Assembly: GCF_024611995.1 (NCBI RefSeq)
Contig: NZ_CP102509.1
Coordinates: forward strand, 4,092,001 to 4,156,000
Source: Streptomyces sp. NBC_00162
GTDB taxonomy: Bacteria > Actinomycetota > Actinomycetes > Streptomycetales > Streptomycetaceae
Length of the DNA stretch: 64,000 bases
Direction of reading: 5' to 3'
Position numbers and translations under genes: made by a program. Under the pieces are notes generated by a model that saw only the letters and a program-made list of their open reading frames with translations, did not search any database and had not been told where the DNA came from. Of this stretch, positions 24,990 to 33,046 are shown in pieces (position 1 is the first letter of the stretch; each line of letters starts with the position of its first letter).

Positions 24990-25717
24990 CGCAGCGCGGC
25001 CAGCAGGGCGGCGAGCGGCGGGGCCAGCCAGATCCACAGGGCCGGCCAGTCCCGCAGCAGGGCCCGGCCGGTGGCGGGCAGGTGCCGGATCCAGAATTCG
25101 GCGGAGGCCTCGGGGAAGGCCACCAGGCCCAGCAGGGCGGTACCGGTCAATGCGGCCAGTGCCGTCAGCCCGGCCCGGACGCGGCCGGTGAGCAGCAGGT
25201 ACGGGACGAACGCCGCCGGGGTCAGGGTGATCCCGGCGGCGGTGCCCAGCGCGAAGCCCTTGCCGAGCGAGCCCGCGGGCCGGCCGAGGTCCCACAGGAC
25301 CAGGCAGGCCAGGGCCAGGTTGACCAGGCCGGGCAGCGGGGCCTGCACCAGCGGCTCCAGCCACAGCCCGGCGATGGTGGCGGCGAGCACGGGCCCGGGT
25401 CTGGCGCGCAGCCCCGCGAGGCGGCAGGACAGCAGGATCAGCAGGGCGAGCAGGCCGGCGCTGCCGAGGACGAGGACGGCCTTCAGGAGGCCGGCCGGGA
25501 GCCAGGCGGCGGGTGTGAACAGGATCGCCGCGAAGGGCGGGTACGCGGCGGGCGGCTGCCATTCGGTGAGCGAGATGCCCTGGACGAGGGCGTCGGCCAT
25601 CGGAACGCGCAGGGCGACGCAGAGCACGCCGAGTACGAGGAGCGAGCCTGCCACCAGGGGGCCGGCCAGGGGCGACGCCGAACGGCTGGGGGCGGCGAGG
25701 GCGGGACTCCGGGTCAC
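24947..25717 (-). CDS. Shortened GT87-like membrane glycosyltransferase
   Basis: A 256-residue polytopic protein with about seven membrane segments. YPPFAAILFTPAAWLPAG and ITLTPAAFVPYLLL are typical of GT87 (DUF2029) polyprenyl-phosphate-mannose-dependent transferases. These usually have 400 or more residues. After EFWIRHLPATGR the expected NQS-containing region is absent and a final hydrophobic segment follows at once. The pattern suggests an in-frame internal deletion, and the product may be inactive. The end overlaps XPB by 43 bp. It starts at GTG 25717. Confidence 0.65.
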   Translation of the reverse strand: MTRSPALAAPSRSASPLAGPLVAGSLLVLGVLCVALRVPMADALVQGISLTEWQPPAAYPPFAAILFTPAAWLPAGLLKAVLVLGSAGLLALLILLSCRLAGLRARPGPVLAATIAGLWLEPLVQAPLPGLVNLALACLVLWDLGRPAGSLGKGFALGTAAGITLTPAAFVPYLLLTGRVRAGLTALAALTGTALLGLVAFPEASAEFWIRHLPATGRALLRDWPALWIWLAPPLAALLAALRQSLASSSSASMIR

Positions 25718-25785
25718 GCGCGTGACCCTAGTGGATCAGTGCCCGGTGACCGCCGTATCCGGCCAGGGCGCTGCGCGACGCCGGA

Positions 25786-25998
25786 TCAGCGGCGGACGAC
25801 GCCCGCGTCCTCGGCGTACTCGCCCAGGACGACGACACTGACGGCGGCGGCCGCGAAGACCTTGGCGGCGCGCAGCACGCCGCCGAGGCCGTAGCGCGGA
25901 CGCGAATCGGAGAGGGAAGTGGCGCCTCCCCCAGACTTCGTCCGGGAGGTGCCCCCAGGGCGGCCGCCCTGGATCGGGGTGAAGGTTGCGGTGCTCAT
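25786..25998 (-). CDS. Small hypothetical protein with one hydrophobic segment
   Basis: A 70-residue protein: a Gly/Ser/Thr-rich N-terminus, then AAKVFAAAAVSVVVLGEYAE, a likely membrane helix near the C-terminus. The disordered part contains an in-frame copy of the 30-bp palindrome (25925-25955), which encodes GGTSRTKSGGG. I do not recognise the family. The hydrophobic end argues that it is a real gene. Confidence 0.55.
   Translation of the reverse strand: MSTATFTPIQGGRPGGTSRTKSGGGATSLSDSRPRYGLGGVLRAAKVFAAAAVSVVVLGEYAEDAGVVRR
25925..25955 (-). repeat. 30-bp mini-palindrome, copy B (inside a small gene)
   Basis: On the minus strand it reads GGGGGCACCTCCCGG then ACGAAGTCTGGGGGAG. The flanks match copies A and C; the hairpin centre is more diverged. 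It is in frame within the host gene. Confidence 0.75.
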
Positions 25999-26093
25999 GT
26001 GTCCATGGTGCGATTTCGCGCCCGCCGGCACATCGCTCTGGGGGCGGAACCCCCGGGCGTCCCGCGTACTACTCACGGCCCATGGCATCCCCT

Positions 26094-26117
26094 AGTGGTC
26101 GCATGAGTGGTCACATG
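26094..26117 (+). repeat. Tandem 12-bp direct repeat upstream of helR
   Basis: AGTGGTCGCATG is followed directly by AGTGGTCACATG, with one mismatch. The AGTGGTC part resembles half of a DasR site, but the two units are direct rather than inverted. Its role is unknown. Confidence 0.4.
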
Positions 26118-26180
26118 CCACCCGTACGGAGGCGCTCGAGGGCCCCGGATAATCCGTTCGCGCCGCGCGGGCCCGATGGC

Positions 26181-26251
26181 TAGAATCTCCGCTCTTGCCG
26201 CCTCCCGCCGCACCACCGGGGAGAGCCGCCCACCGGTTGGAACCGGCGGGC
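26181..26251 (+). promoter_or_regulatory. helR promoter -10 and leader palindrome
   Basis: TAGAAT (26181-26186) is a good -10 candidate. An imperfect 24-bp palindrome centred on CCGGTT-GG-AACCGG (26228-26251, 11 of 12 pairs) follows in the presumed leader. It is not the rifamycin-associated element I know, which has a CTTGCGGCAAG-type core. Confidence 0.45.
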
Positions 26252-26285
26252 CATCTGTTCCGTACCAGCAGCTGGAGGCAGTCCC

Positions 26286-28352
26286 GTGCCCGCGCACGCC
26301 CCCGAGTCCGACCTGGCCGTCAATCCCCTGACCCGCGAGCGGGCCCACCTCAGCTCCTCCCGCGCCGCGCTCCGCGCCATGCGCGAGGACGTTGAGGCCC
26401 TCGACATCCGCGACGTCACCGCGAACTGGGTCAACGCGATCGTCCTCCAGGCCCAGATCGACGACCGGATCAAGGCCCTCGCCGACCTCGCCCACACCCC
26501 CCTCTTCTTCGGCCGCCTGAACTACCTGCACGCGCCCGGCGCGGAGCTCGCCGAGGGCGCGGAGGGCGAGCAGTTCTACATCGGCCGCCGTCACGTCCAC
26601 GACGCCGACGGCGATCCGATGGTCATCGACTGGCGCGCGCCCGTCTCCCAGCCGTTCTACCGGGCCTCCAAGACCGACCCGCAGGACATCGCGCTGCGCC
26701 GCCGCTTCGGCTACACCGGCGGCGAGCTCACGGCGTACGAGGACGAGCACCTCTCCGACCCCTCCGAGGCGGCCGCCGTCAGCAAGCTGCTCCAGCAGGA
26801 GATCGAGCGCCCGCGCGTCGGTCCCATGCGGGACATCGTCGCGACGATCCAGCCCGAGCAGGACGAGATCGTCCGCTCCGGCCTGTCCGGCTCCGTGTGC
26901 GTGCAGGGCGGCCCCGGCACCGGGAAGACGGCGGTCGGCCTGCACCGGGTGGCGTACCTGCTGTACGCGCACCGCGACCGGCTCGCCCGTACGGGCACCC
27001 TCGTCATCGGGCCGACCCGTTCCTTCCTGCACTACATCGAGCAGGTCCTGCCCGCCCTGGGCGAGTTGGAGGTCAAGCAGGCCACCGTCGACGACCTGGT
27101 GGCGCGCGGCGGTCTGGAGGTACGCGGCACGGACGCCGCCGAAACCGCCGTGGTCAAGGGCGACGCCCGGATGGCGCAGGTGCTGCGCCGCGCGCTCGCC
27201 TCACACGTCGCGCAGCCCACCGAGCCGCTGATGGTGGTGCGCGGTTCGCGCCGCTGGCGGGTGCCCGCGTACGAGATCGCCGAGATGGTCGAGGAGCTGC
27301 AGAACCGCGACATCCGCTACGGCGCCGCCCGCGAAGCGCTGCCGCAGCGGATCGCGCACGCGGTGCTCGTACGGATGGAGCAGGCGGGCGAGGCGCCGGA
27401 CGACCGCGTGCAGGACGCGGTGGCGCGCAACGCCGCCGTGAAGGCGGCGGTCAAGGAGATCTGGCCGCCGGTCGAGCCGGCGAAGCTGGTGCTGCGACTG
27501 CTGTCGGACCCCGAGTTCCTCGCGCTGCACGCGGCGGACGTGCTGACGGCGGACGAGCAGAAGCTGCTGCTGTGGCCGAAGCCGTTCCGGAGCGTGAAGT
27601 CGGCGAAGTGGTCGGCGGCGGACCTGGTCCTGATCGACGAGGCCGCCGACCTGGTGGAGCGGACGCATTCGCTGGGCCATGTCGTACTCGACGAGGCGCA
27701 GGACCTGTCGCCGATGCAGTACCGGGCGGTGGGGCGGCGCTGCACGACGGGTTCGGCGACGGTGCTCGGCGACCTGGCGCAGGGCACCACCCCGTGGGCC
27801 ACGCGCAGCTGGGACGAGGCGCTGGCGCACCTCGGGAAGCCGCAGGCGGTGGTGGAGGAGCTGACGGCGGGCTTCCGCGTGCCGCGCGAGGTGATCGCGT
27901 ACGCCTCGCGGCTGCTGCCGTCCATCTCCCCGGGGCTGGCCCCGGTCTCCTCGGTGCGCGAGACGCCGGGGTCGCTGCGGATCGCGGAGACGGCGGACCT
28001 GACACCTGCGGTGATCGAGGCCTGCCGCGCCTCCCTCGCCCACGAGGGGTCGATCGGGCTGATCGCGGCGGACGCGCGGATCCCGGTCCTGGCGGAGGCC
28101 CTGGGGGCGGCGGGGCTGGCGTACCTCGCGCCGGGCGAGGAGACGACGGCGGAGTCCCGTCTGACCCTCGTCCCGGCCTCGCTGGCCAAGGGTCTGGAGT
28201 ACGACTACGTGGTACTGGACGAGCCCGCCGCGATCGTCGACGGCGAGCCGGACGAGCGGACGGGCCTGCGCCGGCTGTACGTCTGCCTCACCCGAGCCGT
28301 CTCAGGCCTGACGGCCCTCCACTCGGCCCCGCTGCCTCCTGCACTGTCCTGA
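26286..28352 (+). CDS. helR: RNA polymerase recycling motor ATPase, HelD/HelR family
   Basis: A 688-residue UvrD-like superfamily 1 ATPase. An N-terminal coiled-coil arm (residues 10-80) and the block VIDWRAPVSQPFYRA near residue 118 mark the HelD family. Walker A is GGPGTGKTAVGLHR near 212, Walker B is VVLDEAQDLSPMQ, and the C-terminal motif is PASLAKGLEYDYVVLDEP. HelR-type proteins free stalled RNA polymerase and displace rifamycins. Assignment to HelR rather than another HelD class is by overall resemblance. GTG 26286 has GGAGG about 8 nt upstream. Confidence 0.88.
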   Translation: MPAHAPESDLAVNPLTRERAHLSSSRAALRAMREDVEALDIRDVTANWVNAIVLQAQIDDRIKALADLAHTPLFFGRLNYLHAPGAELAEGAEGEQFYIGRRHVHDADGDPMVIDWRAPVSQPFYRASKTDPQDIALRRRFGYTGGELTAYEDEHLSDPSEAAAVSKLLQQEIERPRVGPMRDIVATIQPEQDEIVRSGLSGSVCVQGGPGTGKTAVGLHRVAYLLYAHRDRLARTGTLVIGPTRSFLHYIEQVLPALGELEVKQATVDDLVARGGLEVRGTDAAETAVVKGDARMAQVLRRALASHVAQPTEPLMVVRGSRRWRVPAYEIAEMVEELQNRDIRYGAAREALPQRIAHAVLVRMEQAGEAPDDRVQDAVARNAAVKAAVKEIWPPVEPAKLVLRLLSDPEFLALHAADVLTADEQKLLLWPKPFRSVKSAKWSAADLVLIDEAADLVERTHSLGHVVLDEAQDLSPMQYRAVGRRCTTGSATVLGDLAQGTTPWATRSWDEALAHLGKPQAVVEELTAGFRVPREVIAYASRLLPSISPGLAPVSSVRETPGSLRIAETADLTPAVIEACRASLAHEGSIGLIAADARIPVLAEALGAAGLAYLAPGEETTAESRLTLVPASLAKGLEYDYVVLDEPAAIVDGEPDERTGLRRLYVCLTRAVSGLTALHSAPLPPALS

Positions 28353-28367
28353 CCTGCGGGTCTGCTG

Positions 28368-28545
28368 CTGGGGCTCCGCCCCAGACCCCGCGCCTCAAAC
28401 GCCGGCGGGCCTGATTTTGGCTGATGTCGTCCGCACGAAAGTGCGCGCAGCGCAATCCTTAGCCCCGAGGGCTGGGTTGCCGCGCAGCGGCAATTCCAGC
28501 CCCGCCGGCGTTTGAGGCGCGGGGGTTCGGGGGCAGCGCCCCCGA
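28368..28545. repeat. Compound intergenic palindrome, copy 3
   Basis: It has the same orientation and end hairpins as copy 1. The central spacer is longer and contains TTGCCGC-GCA-GCGGCAA (28477-28493), a module that is also present in copy 4. It separates the convergent helR and cutC genes. Confidence 0.85.
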
Positions 28546-28562
28546 CAACGGCGCCGCGCCGG

Positions 28563-29249
28563 TCAGCCCAGTTCGGCCCGCCAGTGGGCGACGGCCGCGG
28601 CCGAGACCGGGCGGCCCCAGCCGTCGGGACGGGCCGCGCCGCCGATGTGGAAGGCGTCGATGCCGGCCGACCGCAGCACCGGCAGGTGCGACAGGGCCAG
28701 GCCCCCGCCGACCAGGATCCGCGCCCCGTACCCCGGCTCCCCCCGCCGCGCGGCCTCGGCCAGCAGCACCGGCATGCCCTCGTCGACCCCGGCCGCCGAG
28801 CCCGCCGTCAGGTAGGTGTCCAGACCGGGAAGGTCGGCCAGCGCCTTGCGCAGGCCGTCCCGGTCCGCCGCGCGGTCGATCGCCCGGTGGAAGGTCCAGC
28901 GGCAGCCGCCCAGCTCCGCCACCACGGCCTCGACCGCCGCCAGGTCGGGGGTGCCGTCCGGGTTCAGGAACCCGAGTACGAACTCCTCCGCGCCCTCCGC
29001 CCGCAGCTCCCGCGCCGCCGCCACCAGACCGGAGACCTCGCCCGCCGCGAAGCCGTCGGACTTGCGGAGCATCACCCGCAGCGGGATCTCGACCGCCGCC
29101 CTGATCGCCGCGAAGGTCTCGCGCGGCGGGGTGAGCCCGTCGGCGGCCATGTCGGTGACCAGCTCGAGTCGGTCCGCCCCACCGGCCTGGGCCGCGATCG
29201 CGTCCTCCGCGTCGAGGGCGATCACCTCCAGGAGCGCACGGTTGCTCAT
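28563..29249 (-). CDS. cutC: CutC family protein
   Basis: A 228-residue TIM-barrel protein. It begins with LEVIALDAEDAIAAQAGGAD and has RVMLRKSDGF, FHRAIDRAAD and ILVGGGL, all typical of CutC. Once linked to copper homeostasis, the family's true activity is unsettled. A DasR-like operator lies 31 bp upstream, which suggests co-regulation with aminosugar catabolism, so a role in that metabolism is possible. ATG 29249 is chosen from the family start; AAGGAT lies about 10 nt upstream. Confidence 0.92.
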   Translation of the reverse strand: MSNRALLEVIALDAEDAIAAQAGGADRLELVTDMAADGLTPPRETFAAIRAAVEIPLRVMLRKSDGFAAGEVSGLVAAARELRAEGAEEFVLGFLNPDGTPDLAAVEAVVAELGGCRWTFHRAIDRAADRDGLRKALADLPGLDTYLTAGSAAGVDEGMPVLLAEAARRGEPGYGARILVGGGLALSHLPVLRSAGIDAFHIGGAARPDGWGRPVSAAAVAHWRAELG

Positions 29250-29279
29250 TCGATCCCATCCTTCGAGAAGCTGCACAAA

Positions 29280-29295
29280 ATAGGTCTAGTCCAAT
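29280..29295. promoter_or_regulatory. DasR-like operator (dre) upstream of cutC
   Basis: ATAGGTCTAGTCCAAT matches 12 of 16 positions of ACTGGTCTAGACCACT, the DasR consensus as I know it, including the GGTCTAG core. It lies 31 bp before cutC and 65 bp before the divergent HD gene, so it could control either. Confidence 0.6.
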
Positions 29296-29359
29296 ATCCA
29301 GGGTACGGGCCTCCGCCCACGCTCCACCAGCAGAATCACGCCACCCCCACAATGTGCGC

Positions 29360-30028
29360 ATGGACACAGGCACCCCGCACACCGACACCACGGCCCTCCG
29401 CGCCCGTTGGCAGGCGACCGCCATCGCCGCCGGCGCCGCCGCCGACCGGGATCCCGCCCCCTACGCCGACCGCCTGCTCTCCGCCTGGGCGGAGCCGCAG
29501 CGCCGGTACCACACCACCGCGCACCTGGCCGACGTACTGGCGCGGATCGACGTACTGGCGGACCACGCCGCCGACCTCGCGGCCGTCGAGCTGGCCGCCT
29601 GGTTCCACGACGCCGTCTACCGCCCCGACCGCTCCGAGAACGAGGAACGCAGCGCCGTCCTGGCCGAGCGCGCCCTCCCCGAGCTCGGCATAGCGCCCGC
29701 GCGCACCGCCGAGGTGGCCCGGCTGGTCCGGCTCACCGTCACCCACGACCCCGCCCCCGGCGACACCAACGGCGAGGCGCTCTGCGACGCGGACCTGGCC
29801 GTCCTGGCCGGAGCGCCCGAGGCGTACGCCGCCTACGCCGCCGCCGTGCGCGCCGAGTACGGGTTCGTGCCGGACGACGCCTTCACTGCGGGCCGCGCCG
29901 AGGTGCTCCGGCAGCTGCTCGCCCTGCCGCGGCTCTTCCGCACCCCGTACGGAGCCGCCCACTGGGAGGCTCCGGCGCGCGCCAACCTGGCCGCTGAGCT
30001 GGCACGGCTCGCCCCGCGGGGAATTTGA
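29360..30028 (+). CDS. HD-domain metal-dependent phosphohydrolase
   Basis: A 222-residue protein of the predicted HD superfamily. RRYHTTAHLADVL near residue 50 gives the first His, AAWFHDAVYRPDRSENEERSA near 85 is the HD motif, and DADLAVL near 145 supplies the last Asp. The set could bind one or two metals. The substrate is unknown. ATG 29360 is chosen; GTG 29354 is two codons upstream. Confidence 0.85.
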   Translation: MDTGTPHTDTTALRARWQATAIAAGAAADRDPAPYADRLLSAWAEPQRRYHTTAHLADVLARIDVLADHAADLAAVELAAWFHDAVYRPDRSENEERSAVLAERALPELGIAPARTAEVARLVRLTVTHDPAPGDTNGEALCDADLAVLAGAPEAYAAYAAAVRAEYGFVPDDAFTAGRAEVLRQLLALPRLFRTPYGAAHWEAPARANLAAELARLAPRGI

Positions 30029-30055
30029 CCGCGTTCGCCGCGGTTGGTGAGAGTC

Positions 30056-31315
30056 ATGCCCGCTGATGCCGCACGCCGCCCCCGCATGCCCGTAGCCGTC
30101 TACGTCCTCGGCCTGTCCGTGTTCGCACTCGGCACCAGCGAGTTCATGCTCTCCGGGCTGCTGCCGCCCATCGCGGAGGACATGGGCGTCACCATTCCGC
30201 GGGCGGGCCTGCTCATCTCCGCGTTCGCGATCGGCATGGTCGTCGGGGCGCCGCTGCTGGCCGTGGCCACGCTGCGCCTCCCGCGCCGCACCACCCTCGT
30301 CTCCCTCATCAGCCTCTTCGGCCTCGGGCAGGTCGCGGGCGCGCTGGCCCCCTCGTACGAGCTCCTCTTCGCCTCCCGCGTGGTCTCCGCCCTCGCCTGC
30401 GCCGGCTTCTGGGCGGTGGGCGCGGCCGTGGCCATCGCCATGGTCGACAAGGACCAGCGGGCCCGCGCGATGGCCGTCATGATCGGCGGCCTGTCCATCG
30501 CGAACGTCCTCGGCGTGCCCGCCGGGGCCTTCCTCGGGGAGCACCTGGGCTGGCGCTCCGCGTTCTGGTCGGTCGGCGCGGCCTCCGCCGTCGCCCTCGC
30601 CGGCATCCTGGCGCTGATCCCGAAGATCCCGCTGCCCGCCGAGAAGCCCTCGCTCGGGCGGGAGCTGCGCATCTACCGCGACCGCCAGGTGTGGCTCTCC
30701 ATCGGCATCACGGCCCTGGCCGCGGGCGGCGTGTTCTGCGCCTTCAGCTACCTGTCGCCGCTGCTCACGGACGTGGCGGGGCTGGACTCCGGCTGGGTTC
30801 CGTGGATCCTCGGCCTCTTCGGGGTGGGCGCGCTGGTCGGCACCACCATCGGCGGGCGGGTCGCGGACGCGCACCTGTTCGGCGTGATGATCTGGGGCAT
30901 CACCGCCTCGACCGTCTTCCTGGCCGCGCTCGCCCTGCTGGCCTCGGCCGCCGCCGCGGCGATCGCCCTGTCGTTCCTGCTCGGCGTCTCGGCCTTCTTC
31001 ACCGCCCCGGCGCTCAACGCCCGCATGTTCAACGTGGCCGGCGCCGCCCCGACCCTGGCCGGAGCCACCACCACCGCGGCCTTCAACCTCGGCAACACCG
31101 GCGGCCCCTGGCTCGGCGGCACCGTCATCGACGCGAACCTCGGCTTCGCCGCCACCGCCTGGGCCGGCGCCGCCATGACCGTCACGGCGATCGCCCTGAC
31201 CGCACTGGCCCTCCGGCTGCACCGCCGTACCCCGCCCCCGGCCACCCGCCTGGTCGCCTCGGGCGGCACCGCCACCCCGGCCACCGGCCAGCCGCAGGCC
31301 GCGGCCCGCGGCTGA
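30056..31315 (+). CDS. MFS exporter of the Cmx/CmlR chloramphenicol-efflux type
   Basis: A 419-residue 12-helix exporter. YVLGLSVFALGTSEFMLSGLL at the start and RVVSALACAGFWAVG are like the Cmx/CmrA and AraJ-type MFS pumps that export chloramphenicol or arabinose-like compounds. It is 27 bp after the HD gene. ATG 30056 has GGTGAGAG upstream. Real substrate is not known. Confidence 0.88.
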   Translation: MPADAARRPRMPVAVYVLGLSVFALGTSEFMLSGLLPPIAEDMGVTIPRAGLLISAFAIGMVVGAPLLAVATLRLPRRTTLVSLISLFGLGQVAGALAPSYELLFASRVVSALACAGFWAVGAAVAIAMVDKDQRARAMAVMIGGLSIANVLGVPAGAFLGEHLGWRSAFWSVGAASAVALAGILALIPKIPLPAEKPSLGRELRIYRDRQVWLSIGITALAAGGVFCAFSYLSPLLTDVAGLDSGWVPWILGLFGVGALVGTTIGGRVADAHLFGVMIWGITASTVFLAALALLASAAAAAIALSFLLGVSAFFTAPALNARMFNVAGAAPTLAGATTTAAFNLGNTGGPWLGGTVIDANLGFAATAWAGAAMTVTAIALTALALRLHRRTPPPATRLVASGGTATPATGQPQAAARG

Positions 31316-31327
31316 CCTGCGCGGCAC

Positions 31328-31594
31328 CTACACCGGCCGGCCCTTCGGGCGGCGAAGGCCGGCGTCCGTGAGGCGGCGGACGAGTTCCTTGCTGCCGATC
31401 TCCACCGCGCCCGCGCCGACCGCGTCCGCGTAGCGGTAGGAGGGCACGTCGTAGTGGTCCCGTTCGAAGGCGCGGGGCGGACAGCCGATGGCCGCCGCGA
31501 ACGCGTGCAGCTCCTCGTACGAGACGTCGCTGACCAGGTGCGACCACATGCGGCCGTGACCCGGCCAGGTCGGCGGGTCGATGTAGACGGTCAC
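31328..31594 (-). CDS. DUF4031 family protein
   Basis: An 88-residue protein starting TVYIDPPTWPGHGRMWSHLV with ERDHYDVPSYRY and a C-terminal RRLTDAGLRR; these are the DUF4031 hallmarks that I remember. Its GTG start overlaps the stop of the upstream gene in GTGA, so the two are translationally coupled. Function is unknown. Confidence 0.85.
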   Translation of the reverse strand: MTVYIDPPTWPGHGRMWSHLVSDVSYEELHAFAAAIGCPPRAFERDHYDVPSYRYADAVGAGAVEIGSKELVRRLTDAGLRRPKGRPV

Positions 31595-31962
31595 GGGTGG
31601 AAGACGGGGCCGAGGGCGCCCACCGCCGCCACTCTCACGCCCGCCTCCGAGCACACCCAGTGCGGGTCGGGTCCGAGTTCCGGCTCCACGTCCAGTGCGT
31701 GCGGCTCGCCGTGCGCGCAGACCGGGCACAGCGGCCAGCGCCCGTACTTCTCCAGCAGCGCGTCCTGCACGTCCTGGGCCACGAGTCCGGGAAGGTAGCC
31801 GACCCCCTCCGGCCACTGCTCCACCCACCACCGGCGGTGCGTGACCGAGTCCTCGACGAGGGAGACGACATCGGCGTCGGCGACCTCGCCGGCGGCGAGA
31901 TCGGCGAGAACAAGTGCACGGGCGACGTGCAGCGCCTGTTCCAGGGGGGTTGCGTGGTCCAT
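31591..31962 (-). CDS. Hypothetical protein with a CPVC motif
   Basis: A 123-residue protein. The N-terminal half is helical; the C-terminal half has WPLCPVCAHGEPHALD and a later Cys in HWVCSEAGV, which could form a small zinc site. It is coupled to the DUF4031 gene by a 4-bp overlap. I do not recognise the family. It is divergent from the RpiR-type regulator. Confidence 0.75.
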   Translation of the reverse strand: MDHATPLEQALHVARALVLADLAAGEVADADVVSLVEDSVTHRRWWVEQWPEGVGYLPGLVAQDVQDALLEKYGRWPLCPVCAHGEPHALDVEPELGPDPHWVCSEAGVRVAAVGALGPVFHP

Positions 31963-32046
31963 CTGCTCATTGTGACCCCGTACGGGCTAAGTGGCGAAGG
32001 TCCTTTCCCGGGCATGACCCATGGCTCCTTGACGCCCGGCACCGCC

Positions 32047-32090
32047 GAAAATAGCTTTCACGCGTGAGCAAGAGAGCGAAAGAAACTTTC
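32047..32090. promoter_or_regulatory. Two GAAA/CTTTC inverted repeats at the RpiR gene start
   Basis: GAAA-ATAG-CTTTC (32047-32059) and GAAAG-AAA-CTTTC (32078-32090) are 31 bp apart, about three helical turns. The first overlaps the -10 box TAGCTT (32052-32057) and the second lies in codons 5-9. They are good candidates for autoregulatory sites of the RpiR protein. Confidence 0.55.
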
Positions 32091-33005
32091 AGTGGCGCAA
32101 ACGGCGGCAGCGGAGACGTGGAGAAGCCCGTAGCCCCGGCGCCCGCCACGCTGCGGGCCCGCGTGCGGGCTCTCGGGCCCTCCATGACCCGCTCCATGCA
32201 GACCGTCGCCGAGGCCGTCGCCGCCGACCCCGCCGGCTGCGCCCGGCTCACCGTCTCCGCCCTCGCCGCGCGCACCGGCACCAGCGAGGCCACCGTCGTC
32301 CGCACCGCCCGCCTCCTCGGCTACCCCGGCTACCGCGACCTGCGCCTGGCGCTGGCCGCCCTCGCCGCCCAGCAGGAGTCCGGCGCCGCCCCCGCCGTCA
32401 CCGTCGACATAGCCGTCGACGACCCGCTCGCCGACGTCGTCGCCAAACTCGCCCACGAGGAGGCGCAGACCCTCGCCGACACCGCCGCCGGACTCGACCT
32501 GACCCAGCTGGCCGCCGCCGTCACCGCCCTCGCGACCGCCCGCCGGATCGACATCTACGGCATCGGCGCTTCCGCCCTCGTCGGCCAGGACCTCGCGCAG
32601 AAGCTGCTGCGCATCGGGCTCGTCGCGCACGCCCACAGCGACCCCCACCTCGCCGTCACCAACGCCGTCCAGCTGCGCCCCGGCGACGTGGCCGTCGCGA
32701 TCACCCACTCCGGCTCCACCGGCGACGTGATCGAGCCCCTCCGTACGGCCTTCGAACGCGGCGCCACCACCGTCGCCCTCACCGGCCGCCCGAACGCCCC
32801 CGTCGCCCACTACGCCGACCTGGTCCTGACCACCTCCGCCGCCCGCGAGACCCAGCTGCGCCCGGCCGCCATGTCCAGCCGCACCAGCCAGCTCCTCGTC
32901 GTCGACTGCCTCTTCGTCGGCGTGGCGCAGCAGACGTACGAGACCGCCGCCCCCGCCCTCGCCGCCTCGTACGAGGCCCTCGCCCACCGCCACACCGCCC
33001 GCTGA
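32064..33005 (+). CDS. MurR/RpiR family regulator with SIS domain
   Basis: A 313-residue regulator. An N-terminal RpiR helix-turn-helix (about residues 38-105; LTVSALAARTGTSEATVVRTARLLG) is followed by a SIS phosphosugar-binding domain (about 150-285; IYGIGASALVGQDLAQKLLRIG). GTG 32064 lies 6 bp after a -10 box, so it is probably leaderless; GTG 32118 is an alternative start. The next genes are murQ and a PTS permease, so it most likely senses N-acetylmuramic acid 6-phosphate and controls the cassette. Confidence 0.9.
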   Translation: MSKRAKETFSGANGGSGDVEKPVAPAPATLRARVRALGPSMTRSMQTVAEAVAADPAGCARLTVSALAARTGTSEATVVRTARLLGYPGYRDLRLALAALAAQQESGAAPAVTVDIAVDDPLADVVAKLAHEEAQTLADTAAGLDLTQLAAAVTALATARRIDIYGIGASALVGQDLAQKLLRIGLVAHAHSDPHLAVTNAVQLRPGDVAVAITHSGSTGDVIEPLRTAFERGATTVALTGRPNAPVAHYADLVLTTSAARETQLRPAAMSSRTSQLLVVDCLFVGVAQQTYETAAPALAASYEALAHRHTAR

Positions 33006-33046
33006 ACCGCCCGGGAGCCCGGAGCCCGGAGTCAGGAGCCCCGACC

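Noticed and set aside
26040..26285. Rifamycin-associated element before helR
   Set aside because: No CTTGCGGCAAG-like inverted repeat was found; the palindrome present has another core.
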